Shown here: piece by piece, positions 22,048 through 32,359 of the stretch
Layout of the letters: each line of letters opens with the position of its first letter
Numbering within the stretch: the first letter of the stretch is position 1
DNA from: Fremontodendron californicum
Taxonomy: Eukaryota > Streptophyta > Magnoliopsida > Malvales > Malvaceae
Direction of reading: 5' to 3'
DNA length: 64,000 nucleotides
Assembly (NCBI GenBank): GCA_030761205.1
Contig: JAULJL010000032.1
Span: 8,375,134-8,439,133, forward strand
Program-made: the position numbers and the translations under genes
The notes under the pieces: generated by a model
What the model was told of the DNA's origin: nothing
The model's database searches: none
The model's input: only the letters and a program-made list of their open reading frames with translations

Positions 22048-24831
22048 CTAGTTATTTTCAAAACAAGGATCAGAAAGAAAAACAACCTCTTCTTGAGTAA
22101 CATGATTTTCCAAAACGAGTTTGAGTCTTTGTCCATTTACCTTGAATACGTTACCATTTTGAGGATTCTCAATGTCAACTGCTCCATAATGATACACATG
22201 CTTAACCACAAATGGGTCAGTCCATCTTGATCTCAACTTACCAGGAAATATGTGAAGTCTAGAATTATAAAGTAGAACTTTTTGCCCAACATCAAATGTT
22301 TTTCTTGAAATTAACTTGTCATGAAAGGCTTTAGTTCTTTCTTTATGAATTTTAGAATTCTCATATGCATCATTTCTGAGTTCCTCAAGTTCATTTATGA
22401 CTGGAAAAGTTTCATTCTCACCCAAAAAGGAATATTTTAGCTCGGATGGCAATGGTTTTAAATCCAGCTTGGGTGGTTCAATAGTTGATGGTACAGTGAC
22501 ATTTGTGAGTGATGGAAGTTCCTCAAACTTTTGTTTCCAACAATGCTTAACCTGAAAAGAATTTAACAAAGAATCAGTGTGTGAAATTTCTGAAGCATTA
22601 TCAAACTCACATTCAATTAAATAAGCTTCTAAAGGATCATGGAATGTGGTAGTGGTGAGATGTTCATGAACAAGTTCTTCAATGAAATCCACTTCATGTA
22701 CTTCTGAATCATCACCAGGTTGCTTGCAAGTGTTGAACACATTTAATTCTAAAGTCATATTTCCAAAAGAAATGTTCAACATACCATTCCTGCAATTTAT
22801 CAGAGCATTAGAAGTTGCAAGAAATGGACGGCCTAATATAACAGGAATTTGAACATTTGGATTTGAAACAGGATGTGTGTCCAAAACAATAAAATCAACA
22901 GGGAAGTAAAAATTATCAATTTGAACCAAAACATCTTCAACTATCCCTCGAGGAATTTTTACAGAACGATCAGCTAGTTGAAGTGTAACAGGTGTTTCCT
23001 TGAGTTCACCTAAACCTAACTGTTGATAAACAGAAAAAGGCAAAAGATTAACACTAGCACCAAGATCAAGCAATGCACGTTCTATTCTAGTGTTTCCAAT
23101 GATGCATGAGATTGTTGGACATCCAGGATCTTTGAATTTTGGTGGAGTAAGGTGCTGAATGATTGAGCTCACACTTTCCGTCAAAAATGCTTTCTTTTGT
23201 ACATTATGTTTCCTTTTAACTGTGCACATGTCCTTCAAAAATTTAGCATAAGATGGAACTTGTTTGATTGCATCCAATAAAGGAATGTTAATCTTAACTT
23301 GTTTGAAAAGTTCATAAATTTCTGCATTTTGATTCAAATTCTTTATTGTTTGCAACCTTTGAGGAAAAGGAGCAGGATGCATACCTTTTTCTTTGTCCAA
23401 ATTTTCAAGAAGTTCAGACTTACCATCATCCTTACCATTACTTTTCGGAGGGGAAAGAGGATCTTGGTCTTTTGATGGAATCTTTTTGTCAATTGCCTTT
23501 CCACTTCGAAGAGTTGTGATAGAACTGGCATTTTCCTGTTGAGTTTCATTGGAGCAAGAAACAAGACATTGAGTAGAAGGGTTAGGCTGAGGTTGAGCAG
23601 GAAACTTACCTTTTTCTTGAGTGCGTAATGAAGCTGTCAATGTGGACAAGGTGTTTTTGATCTCATTGATGTCCTGTGAAGTCCGGCTATTCACATTTGC
23701 TTGTGTTTGCATGAATGCTTGCAATGTCTCTTCCAAGGTTTGTACACGTGAAGGTTGATAGGAAAAAGTGTTACCCGGCTTTTGAGATTGTGGTACCTGA
23801 ACATGATTATTATTCCGCCAACTGAAGTTGGGATGATTTCTCCATTCAGGGTTATACGTTTCAGAGTAAGGCGAAGGAAAAGGCTTTTTAAATGTGTTTA
23901 TGGAATTTACTTGATCATGCAACGCTTCTTTAAGAATGGGAATGTTTGGGCATTCAGAAGTGGGGTGTCCCATGATTTCACAAATTCCACAACTTTCTTC
24001 ATTTTTAACCGTTTTGACTTCTTTTACTTCTCTAAGTTCCATGGCTTCAATCTTTCTAGCCAAATTAGCTACTTTAGCTTTTATCTCATCTTCTTGACTA
24101 AAATGATATTTTCCTCTGTTAGAAACAAGATTAGATCTATTGGAACTTTCAGAGGAATTATCTGTGTGCCAGGCTTGAGAGTTATCTGCCAAATGGTCTA
24201 GGTAGTCAAAGGCTTCTTCAGGTTCTTTTTCTAGAAACTCACCGTTACACATTGTTTCAACAAATTGTTTAGTTTCGGGAGTTAAACTTTCATAAAAGAA
24301 ACTAATAAGACGCCATTTTTCAAAACCATGATGTGGACAAGAACTTAACAAATCTTTAAAACGATCCCAGCACTGAAAAAATGCTTCATTTTGATTTTGA
24401 TTGAAATTTTGAATCTGTCTTTTCAAAGCAGTAGTTTTATGTGCTGGGAAAAATTTCTTTAGAAACTCAGTTTGTAATTCTTGCCATGTGCCAATTGACC
24501 TTGGTTTTAAATTATGAAGCCAAATTTTTGCTTTATCTTTTAAAGAAAAAGGAAATAATTTTAGCTTGACAATTTCATTTGTACATTGTTGGTCATTAAA
24601 GGTGACACATACATCTTCGAAGTCTTTTAGAAACGAGTAAGCACTTTCCGATTCCAACCCATAGAAATTTGGAAGCAAAGCTATCATACCTGGTTTAAAA
24701 CGAAAGTTGTTTGCATTGAGAGGAAAAATAAAACAAGAGGGTGATGAGCTTCGAGTTGGTTGCAAGTAGTCACGCATGGTGCGTACTTGTCTGTTCTCAT
24801 CTTCAGCATGAACACTTTCATTGTCAGCCAT
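22048..24831 (-). CDS. Gag-protease-integrase C-terminal tail fusion polyprotein (Athila-like, RT-deleted)
   Basis: About 927 residues from the ATG at 24831, whose context ACCATGGCT is near-ideal; the frame is open up to an ATG at 24924. In order: Gag core (about 35-220, with LKDFEDVCVTF, LKDKAKIWLHNLKP and FLKKFFPAHKTTALKRQI), zinc knuckle CGICEIMGHPTSEC (about 281-294, C-X2-C-X4-H-X4-C), a Gln/Ser linker, a protease domain with LLDLGASVNLLP (about 587-598; DLGAS rather than DSGAS, usual for Athila) and VILGRPFLATS, then the first residues of an RT region (LKPLPSELKYSFLGENETFPVI) joined in frame to the integrase C-terminus (ELRNDAYENSKIHKERTKAFHDK, VGQKVLLYNSRL, GKLRSRWTDPF, FKVNGQRLK). RT, RNase H and integrase core are absent. 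No frameshift or stop. The protein could form particles and mature itself but needs RT and integrase in trans. Confidence 0.92.
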   Translation of the reverse strand: MADNESVHAEDENRQVRTMRDYLQPTRSSSPSCFIFPLNANNFRFKPGMIALLPNFYGLESESAYSFLKDFEDVCVTFNDQQCTNEIVKLKLFPFSLKDKAKIWLHNLKPRSIGTWQELQTEFLKKFFPAHKTTALKRQIQNFNQNQNEAFFQCWDRFKDLLSSCPHHGFEKWRLISFFYESLTPETKQFVETMCNGEFLEKEPEEAFDYLDHLADNSQAWHTDNSSESSNRSNLVSNRGKYHFSQEDEIKAKVANLARKIEAMELREVKEVKTVKNEESCGICEIMGHPTSECPNIPILKEALHDQVNSINTFKKPFPSPYSETYNPEWRNHPNFSWRNNNHVQVPQSQKPGNTFSYQPSRVQTLEETLQAFMQTQANVNSRTSQDINEIKNTLSTLTASLRTQEKGKFPAQPQPNPSTQCLVSCSNETQQENASSITTLRSGKAIDKKIPSKDQDPLSPPKSNGKDDGKSELLENLDKEKGMHPAPFPQRLQTIKNLNQNAEIYELFKQVKINIPLLDAIKQVPSYAKFLKDMCTVKRKHNVQKKAFLTESVSSIIQHLTPPKFKDPGCPTISCIIGNTRIERALLDLGASVNLLPFSVYQQLGLGELKETPVTLQLADRSVKIPRGIVEDVLVQIDNFYFPVDFIVLDTHPVSNPNVQIPVILGRPFLATSNALINCRNGMLNISFGNMTLELNVFNTCKQPGDDSEVHEVDFIEELVHEHLTTTTFHDPLEAYLIECEFDNASEISHTDSLLNSFQVKHCWKQKFEELPSLTNVTVPSTIEPPKLDLKPLPSELKYSFLGENETFPVINELEELRNDAYENSKIHKERTKAFHDKLISRKTFDVGQKVLLYNSRLHIFPGKLRSRWTDPFVVKHVYHYGAVDIENPQNGNVFKVNGQRLKLVLENHVTQEEVVFLSDPCFENN

Positions 24832-25111
24832 GGTAGGAGTTGTATTAGAAAGATTACCTGAAAAAGTTTCACAATAAAATCTAACTAAACGACGAGATCT
24901 AAAATCACGTCGCCAAACAAGCATAAAACAAAGTTAATATACAAAATAGGCGGTATAACCAGCCAATAAAAATAAAACAAAGTTAATATACAATATAAAT
25001 ATAAATATATAGAAAATTAGGCGGTATAACCAGCCAATAAAAATAAATATAGGCGGTATAACCAGCCAATAAAAATAAATATACTTATAAACTTATATAC
25101 TTAGTATTGCC
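24832..25111 (-). other. 5' leader of copy 1 with repeated 30-bp units
   Basis: Between primer site and gag. Three near-identical units reading (plus strand) AGGCGGTATAACCAGCCAAT followed by AAAAATAAA lie at 24948-24976, 25018-25049 and 25051-25080. The same three units occur in copy 2 (about 38998-39130). An in-frame upstream ATG at 24924 would add MLVWRRDFRS and about 20 more residues; it is conserved in copy 2. Confidence 0.75.
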
Positions 25112-25129
25112 TCCCCGGCAACGGCGCCA
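25112..25129 (-). promoter_or_regulatory. Primer-binding site, tRNA-Asp (copy 1)
   Basis: Minus strand TGGCGCCGTTGCCGGGGA, a perfect complement of the 3' 18 bases of plant tRNA-Asp (GUC). It is the primer class known for Athila elements. Confidence 0.93.
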
Positions 25130-25135
25130 AAAACT

Positions 25136-26631
25136 TGATGGAGACTCAATTAAGAGTTGTAAACCCAAGTGCAGGTTATGTTCAAGTAATAAATTCTCGG
25201 GTGTCCGAGGTCGAACCACAGGGAAGCGTACTAGTAAGTATAAGTTTATAAATATATAAGAAAAAGAAAGTAAACAAGATATTAGGGAATCAACAACAAA
25301 ACAAAATAAACAAGATATTAGAGAACAAAATAAATAAAATAACATAAAAGAAATTAAACAAAATATAAAAAACAATAAGAAAGGATGTTGAGGTTAGAGA
25401 ATCCACTCTTGGTGTTATGCTAAGATTAATCTTGTTTTATTACACAATTGAAATCCACACATAAGGGAGGTTCCAATCGGAAGGTTTAGCAATTCAGTCC
25501 AAATTGTCCAACGTCCATAGCATATGATATTATGTTCATTTGGTGTCCTCAAAACTCATAAAAAGAGTCCAAGCATTCCTTATGCCAAGGTATATGTCTA
25601 CAACAAATCAAGGTTATGAAACCAAGCATTTACTGTGCCATTTTCATTGTCAATAATGAATCAAGATCTCTACTTTGCAAGTATGATTTTAAACCAAAAG
25701 AAAATATTATCTATGCTAGTGCTTATAAATGATGATTCATTTTAGCTCATGTTTAAGAGACTAACCTTAGCATTTACCAAGAGCTTCACCTCATCACCTC
25801 AACAATATGATTAGCAACACATACTAGATATGAATAAAATGAAAAGAAATGTAAGAAGCATAAGTAAATAAAAAAGAAAACTAGAGAAAGGAAAGAAGAA
25901 GAAAACTTAGAGAATTTTATTACAATGGCTATCCTACCAATGTATCAATGTATCCCAATACTCATCCAAGGCCCTCTATTTATACACATTTTGGAGGGCT
26001 AAATGACAAGAGACAAGCTTTACAAATTTCAAAGGTAGGTATAATAGGTGGGTGCATTTTTCTAACAATTTTCGTCATATTGTATGACAATTCTGATCAG
26101 CCAGCTTGATGGTCGATTTTGTCAATGTTGGAGGCTCGATCTGATAAAATGGTCTTCTAGAAAAATATACCCATATCAGTTACGGATCCATAGCCGTTGG
26201 AATCAGATCATTTGCGCACGTGGATCGGGAGATATGGTCAAAATACCAAAACGGTGCAGAACAGACGTCATTGCACATCAGCCAACTTGATGGTCGATTT
26301 CGCTAGGGAAAACGACTCCGTTTCAAGAAGTGTAAAACATGAAAAAGATAGATATGCCTCTTAGCTTTGCAGGGATACAAAGTTCAGCCTTATTGCTTCA
26401 GTGAAACTCGAGATATAGCTGATATGGCAAAAGGTGTCGGAACTGGAACTGAACTGGATTTGCCCTTAATTCTAGTAATCTGAAATCACTCAAAGAAACT
26501 TGTGAAAAACACCAAATTACATAAAAATATAAAAGATCATAAACACAATTAGACTAAACAATAATAACTCGTATTTGACACAAAACAATAATAAAACATA
26601 ACTAAAAACTATATAATTATACGAGTTATCA
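25136..26631 (-). repeat. 5' LTR of copy 1
   Basis: 1,496 bp, matching 17097-18592 base for base where compared. The promoter TATA box is at 25977-25984, so transcription runs leftward through the gag, zinc-finger and LOG genes. Confidence 0.95.
25977..25984 (-). promoter_or_regulatory. TATA box of the copy 1 5' LTR
   Basis: Sense TATAAATA followed by GAGGGCCTTGGATGAG; identical in all four LTRs of the family in this window. Confidence 0.7.
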
Positions 26632-27069
26632 TTCAACACCTGTCGGGATAGTGTATGTAGTTAGTCGAGTTTTGAAAGGGTGTGATATTGAGATTGGCGG
26701 GGAGGTGTTCATAGCTGATCTAGTGATACTAGATTAACTAGAATTTGATGTGATACTGGGTATGGATTGGCTAGCTGCCAGTTATGCTGTATTAGATTGT
26801 TTTGAGAAGGTTATTGCCTTCTAGATACTAGGGAAATTAGTTTTAAATAATCAGGGAGATCGAAGTATGAATACAAGAAGAATGATATCGGTCTTAAAAG
26901 TTGAGAAGTTGTTAAACAGTGGCTGTCAGGGCTATTTAGCCTATGTGTGCAATTTTGAAGGCAAGGTTCCGGATTTGGATAAGATACCAGTAGTATCTGA
27001 GTTTCCAGATGTATTTCCAGAGGAGTTACCCGGACTTCCTCCTAAGCGAGAGATTAATTCTGTATTGAT
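26632..27069 (+). pseudogene. Chromovirus protease region
   Basis: Continues the chromovirus after copy 1. The plus strand shows GGEVFIADLVILD, a stop, then EFDVILGMDWLAASYAVLD, the conserved end of the protease and entry to RT in Tekay/Del elements, and FPDVFPEELPGLPPKREI ahead of RT. The catalytic DSGA-type triad would be at the point of insertion and is not seen. Stops at about 26734 and 26822. Confidence 0.8.
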
Positions 27070-27789
27070 GTGTTGCCAGGAACCCAGCCTATTTCAATTT
27101 CCCCTTACCGTATGGCTCCCCTTGAGTTGAGGGAATTGAAGGTACAACTTCAGGATTTATTGGACAAGGGATTCATACGCCCGAGTACTTCACCCTGGGG
27201 TGCTCCGGTATTGTTTGTTAAGAAGAAGGATGGATCCCTGCAGCTATGTATTGACTATAGGAAACTTAATAAGGTGACTATTAAAAATAAGTACCCACTG
27301 CCGAGAATTGATGATTTGTTTGATCAGTTGCAGGGAGCTAGTTGTTTTTCTAAGATTGATCTTCGATCAGGTTATCATCAGCTCCGTATTCGGAGGGAAG
27401 ATGTGCCTAAGACTGCTTTTCGTACGCGTTATGGGCACTATGAGTTTCTTGTAATGTCTTTTGGACTGACTAACGCCTCTGCAGCTTTTATGGATCTAAT
27501 GAACATGGTGTTTAGACCCTATTTAGATCACTTTGTGATAGTGTTTATTGATGATATCTTGGTGTATTCATGAACTGAGGATGATCATAGCCAGCATCTT
27601 AGGGTGGTGCTTGAGACCTTGAGAACACACCAGTTATATGCTAAGTTTTCAAAGTGCGAGTTCTGGTTGAGTAGTGTAGGATTCCTTGGACATATTGTAT
27701 CCAAGGATGGTATTAGTGTGGACCCTAAAAAGGTGGAGGCAGTGTGTGACTGGAAAAGGCCTACCACCGTTATTGAGATTTAGAGTTTC
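27070..27789 (+). pseudogene. Chromovirus reverse transcriptase
   Basis: Clear RT motifs: KKKDGSLQLCIDYRKLNKVT, FSKIDLRSGYHQLRI, FLVMSFGLTNASAAFMDLMN and the catalytic FIDDILVYS (the Y/F-x-DD box) ending about 27570. A TGA follows at 27571; downstream in other frames YAKFSKCEFWL and VGFLGHIVSKDGI complete the domain. Frame entry near 27080 also requires a shift. Non-functional because of the stop, frame shift and upstream lesions. Confidence 0.88.
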
Positions 27790-28310
27790 TTGGGGCTGGC
27801 AGGGTATTACAGGAGGTTTGTTGAGAATTTTTTGAGATTGGCAGCTCCATTGACTAGACTTACACAGAAGGATGTCAAGTTTGAGTGGTCAAACGAATGT
27901 GAGAGGAGCTTTCTAGAGCTCAAGGAACGTTTGACTACTGCTCCAGTTTTGACATTATCGACGGGATCCGGTGGATATGTTGTATATTGTGATGCATCCA
28001 GGGTTGGATTGGGATGTGTGTTAATGCAGGGTGGCAAGGTTATAGCATATGCCTCAAGGCAATTGAAGAAGCATGAGTAGAATTATCCTACACATGATTT
28101 GGAGTTAGCAGCCATTATCTTTACATTAAAGATATGGCGACATTACTTATATGGCCAGTCATGTGAGATATACACTGATCAAAGAGTTTAAAATATATTT
28201 TTGATCAACGGGAGTTAAATTTAAGACAGAGGCGGTGGTTGGAGTTACTCAAGGATTACGATTGAACTATCCTTTATCATCCAGGTAAAGCCAACGTTGT
28301 TGCTGACGCT
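27790..28310 (+). pseudogene. Chromovirus RNase H
   Basis: GLAGYYRRFVENFLRLAAPLT leads into the RNase H-like domain: VLTLSTGSGGYVVYCDASRVGLGCVLMQ with its first catalytic Asp, then VIAYASRQLKKHE. A TAG at 28078 and a frame change near 28190 (after EIYTDQRV) break it. Confidence 0.85.
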
Positions 28311-29867
28311 TTGAGCCGTAAATATATGGGAAGCATGGCTTACTTGTCCCTAGAGAAGAGACAGTTGCCTAAGGCTATTCAGGATTGTTTGAGAAGAGGT
28401 GTTACCTTGAGTTTTATCGGGACTGGTGCACTTATTGCACATGTACAGGTTAGATCCTCCTTATTAGAGGAAGTGAAAGCAAGGCAGCATGTCGATGCTT
28501 TTTGTACTGAGACGATAACTAGTGTGAAACAGGGTAAGGAAGATGGATTTCAGGTAGATGAAGAGGGAACTCTCTGTTTCCATAGTCGATTTTTAGTCCC
28601 TGAGATAGAGGGAATTCGAGGTAAGATCCTTGATGCAGCACACAATTCATCATATACGATGCATCCTTGTGCTACCAAGATGTACCGTGATCTTAAGCAG
28701 TTCTACTGGTGGCAAGTCATGAAACGTAATGTAGCAGATTATGTGGCTAAATGCCTAATATGTCAGCAAGTAAAGGCTGAACATTTGAGACCAGCTGGTC
28801 TATTACAGAGCCTTGAAGTGCCAGAGTGGAAATGGGATCATGTTACCATGGATTTAGTGACTGCTTTGCCTAGAACTAAGACAGGATATGATTCTATTTG
28901 GGTGATTGTCGACAGATTGACTAAGTCGGCACATTTTATTCCAGTGAAAACTACTTATCTTGCTAATAAGTATGCTAAGCTTTATTTGGATCGGATTGTG
29001 CCTTTACATGGTGTACCATTATTGGATATATCAGATAGAGGTTCGCAGTTCACAGTGAGATTTTGGAGATCATTCCAGGAGGCCCTCGGTACGCAATTGC
29101 GGTTTAGCACTGCTTTTCATCCCCAGACAGATGGACAGTCCGAGAGGACTATATAGACCCTTGAGGATATGTTGCGGGCCTGTGTATTAGATTTTGAAGG
29201 GAATTGGGATGATCATTTACCTGTGATTGAGTTCGCTTATAACAACAGTTATCACAGCAGTATACAGATGGCACCATTTGAGGCACTATATGGTCAAAAG
29301 TGTAGATCACCTGTTGGTTGGTTTGAGGCAGGCGAGTATCAGCTACTTGGTCCAGACATTGTGCAGGATGCAGTGCAAAAGGTTGGAATAATAAGAGAGA
29401 AGTTGATGGCTACCCAAAATCGGCAAAGGGTCTATGCTGATAACCGGAGACATGAGTTAGAGTTTGATGTTGGAGATTATGTGTTCCTAAAAGTTTCACC
29501 TTTCAAGGGGGTTATGAGATTTGGGAGACGAGGAAAGTTGAGTCCAAGGTACATTGGACCATTCCAGATATTGAGTCGTAAAGGTGCGGTAGCATATGAG
29601 TTAGCGTTACCTCCAGACTTGCGCTATGTACACCCCATATTCCATGTGTCTATGTTGCAAAAATACATTCCAGATGATTCACATGTTTTACAGCCACAGA
29701 CAACACAGATAGACTCCCAGTTAACATATATTGAGGAACCCGTAGCCATAGTAGATCGTCAAGTGCGAAAGATGTGGTCCAAGGAAGTTCCTACAGTTAA
29801 AGTTGTGTCGCAGTATCACAATACGCAGGAGGCTACGTGGGAGCTTGAGGACGAGATGAAACAGTAG
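28311..29867 (+). pseudogene. Chromovirus integrase with C-terminal domain
   Basis: Two open frames separated by one TAG (29154-29156). N-terminal zinc site: His residues in AHNSSYTMHP and CLICQQVKA Cys pair. Core: MDLVTALPRTKTGYD (first Asp), LDISDRGSQFT (second Asp) and GQSERT (Glu), the DDE triad intact. After the TAG: EFAYNNSYHSSIQMAPFEALYG, the GPY/F-type module LSPRYIGPFQIL, and VHPIFHVSMLQKYIPD, then a chromodomain-like end with EEPVAIVDRQVR and TWELEDEM. This is the best-preserved part of the element. Confidence 0.9.
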
Positions 29868-29942
29868 TACCTCCAGTTATTTCAAACATAAGGTAATTCT
29901 TTATAGGTTAATTTTATGTAAAATTCGAGGACGAATTTTATT

Positions 29943-29950
29943 AAGGGGGA
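29943..29950 (+). promoter_or_regulatory. Polypurine tract of the chromovirus
   Basis: AAGGGGGA (then GAATTT) just before the 3' LTR at 29957; primes plus-strand synthesis in this class. Confidence 0.75.
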
Positions 29951-29956
29951 GAATTT

Positions 29957-31714
29957 TGAGACCCTCGTAAGCCAGAGATAACTCGGGTTTCCTATAACAT
30001 TCTAATGGCTTGAAACTACACATGTAAAAGCCACTAGGAAGGATAGCCTATCATGTGGTATACATGTTGTATGATAGATTATAGAATTGGAGGTTAAATC
30101 GAGTGGTTAAGCGATTTGACCCTAAAGTAGTTTAAAAATTCAAACTAAAATCGAGAAGGGGAAAAGTCCATAAAATATGATAAATTGAGTGGATATGATG
30201 ATAATATACGATATAGAACCCATACCTATTATCAGAACAACAATCGACATCAAATTCAAAAAAAAATATGCATTAGGGGTATTTTGGTTATTTTACACCC
30301 CTTTTCATTTTTAGTTTTAGAAATGGTATAAATGGAATTCTTGACTATATAATATGTTAATATGACATTTGGATCAAATATTTGGCATTAAAACGAAAAA
30401 AAACGAGACTAGAATCGATAAAATTAGAAAATTGTGACGTTGTCGTACTTTTCAGAAAAAATATGGTTCAAAACTTATTGTTATCGATCCGAACACATGG
30501 ATAGATGTCTTAACACCCAAGAAACATGAATAGGTTGAGAAAAAATGAAAAAAAAAATCTCGAACATCACGTTTTGTAGGGCATGTGCAAAAAGTCAAAG
30601 TTGGTCAACTCTTTTGACCAAGCTTAGGCAAGATTAAGAACATGGGATAATTTCCCATAAATTTTCAGCCAAAATAAGAAGACATCACGTCTTCTTCTTA
30701 CTCTTTATGCCTTAGACATTTTCTAACCAAAAACTTCATTAAATCTTACTAAAACTTTCTCTCTCCTCCAAATTTCAAGTGAAATCACCAAATATTGCAA
30801 GGATTTCACTAAGCCATAGGTAATTTCATGTTCTAAGCTTGATTTTGATATTAGATTTTGAAGAATTTATCTCTACCTATGAGAAATCATTTTGGCTGAA
30901 AATTGGTCGTGGTGAACCACCATGTTGCCGCCACTTTTTCCGTTACGGGAGGTGTTCCTCCGCCTCCTTAAACCGTAAATTAGTATCGAATAGCTTTGAA
31001 TCAAAATTTAGAGGCTAAAACAAGCTTGGCTAAAACCCTAGCTTGCCCATGAAGTGGTGCTACCACCTTCCTTGGTTGTCCGAGGCCACCGTTAGCTTCG
31101 TTGTTATTGTGTGAACAACTTTCCAATTGATTGTTGCTCCGAATTTTGACTCGAGCTAAGTGTAGGAATTTATTTGTAAAAATTCTTAAGTTGGAAAATT
31201 TGAATAGCAGCTAACTAGAATAAATAGTTAGAATTTCAATGTCCCGTAGTTGAGAAGTATTCACAGAATATCCTGATGATTCCATAGGTACTCATATTGC
31301 AGAGTTTGCCCGGGATCGTGACAAAGCCACAAAAGTGCCGCTTTAACACTCAGACTAACACAGTGAGTATTCAAGTTAATCTAGGAGGTAGTTGTTGTTT
31401 TATTTGCATTGTTGATTGATATGGATATTGAAACATGAAAGATTGCTCCGATTACGAAAATGGTAAGTTTCGAACCTTACGCGGATGAAAGGCGTAAGTG
31501 TGGTGTTAATATGATTACATGAGGTAAGTGTTGTGGAGTTGAATAATAATGAATTATATTTTATAGGATGGTTGAGTATTTAAGGATAGTTAGATATTGT
31601 AGATTAAAAGGTTATGCACATAAGTTGTTTGATAAAAAATCTAAGTGAAACTGTAATGCTTTGAAAAACATAAGTAGAAATATGTTAGTGTAGAGATTGT
31701 TTCCTAGCATAGTG

Positions 31715-31749
<35 letters not shown>

Positions 31750-32354
31750 TACTCCATGATATAAGAGAATTAATATATCATGCTATTATTGTACGGACAA
31801 AGTGATGTCCGGGATGCTATTATTATAAGGACAAGGAGATGTCCGGGATGCTATTATTGTACGGACAAGGTGATGTCTGGGATGCTATTATTATACGTAT
31901 AGGGTGATGTCCGGGATACTATTATTGTACGGACAAGGTGAAGTCCGGGATGCTATTGTTGTACAGACAAGATGAGTCCGGGAGGATATGGATAAGATAG
32001 TCCAGGATGACAAATATTACGAACTAGTAAAAGTCCGGGATGTTTTGATGATATAGAAATGATAAATTCTTAATTAATGATTGTGGAGGTATACACGTAA
32101 AATCGATTGTTAAATGTTTTTGGCTACCGATTTAGGCTGGCCAATGGCCTATTTATATTCAGCACTCAGCATGGAAGATTTCATATTGGACAAATAATTT
32201 TTATAAGTCCCAGAATAATTTTTAAATATTACTTTTCGGTTAATTAGTCATACTTGATATGTCATGTTTATGCTTTAATGAGTATACTTAGGCTTCGGAG
32301 GTAGCGGCATACCTTGTCTTTGGCCGATCACATGCCCTGAATTTGGGTGTGACA
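29957..32354 (+). repeat. 3' LTR of the chromovirus
   Basis: About 2.40 kb, starting TGAGACCCTCG and ending GGGTGTGACA. It is longer than the 5' LTR mainly because of a TA-rich run (31710-31750) and a tandem repeat at 31781-31983. Confidence 0.9.
31781..31983. repeat. ~34-bp tandem repeat in the chromovirus 3' LTR, about six units
   Basis: Units read approximately CTATTATTGTACGGACAAGG then TGATGTCCGGGATG with small changes. The 5' LTR has two units (15113-15180). Confidence 0.85.
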
Positions 32355-32359
32355 TAATC

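Larger units (their letters stand above)
17097..26631 (-). mobile_element. LOG-carrying Athila-like retrotransposon, copy 1 (young, apparently intact frames)
   Basis: Complete 9,535-bp element on the minus strand: 5' LTR 25136-26631, tRNA-Asp primer site 25112-25129, Gag-protease-integrase-tail frame 22048-24831, zinc-finger gene 21331-21867, LOG gene 20408-21055, 3' untranslated region 18600-20400, polypurine tract, 3' LTR 17097-18592. TSD TTCAA. Both LTRs are 1,496 bp, keep a constant offset of 8,039 throughout and show no difference in the stretches I compared, so insertion was very recent. The RT, RNase H and integrase core are missing, so it must be mobilised in trans, most likely by an Athila-type relative. 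It is inserted between gag and protease of the chromovirus. Confidence 0.92.
13304..32354 (+). mobile_element. Tekay/Del-type chromovirus (Ty3/Gypsy), interrupted by LOG-carrying copy 1
   Basis: LTRs at 13304-15550 and 29957-32354, initiator-tRNA-Met primer site at 15555-15566, gag at 15777-17096, pol at 26632-29867, polypurine tract AAGGGGGA at 29943-29950. TSD is AAATC (13299-13303) and TAATC (32355-32359), one mismatch; the empty-site sequence TAATC is visible at 7044-7048 in the other Copia LTR. The coding region has stops and frameshifts. The nested element at 17097-26631 splits gag from protease. Confidence 0.88.

Noticed and set aside
23755..24201. Long frame opposite the gag gene (and its mirror at 39872-40318)
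   Set aside because: It is the antisense of the zinc-knuckle region of Gag, with no domain resemblance.
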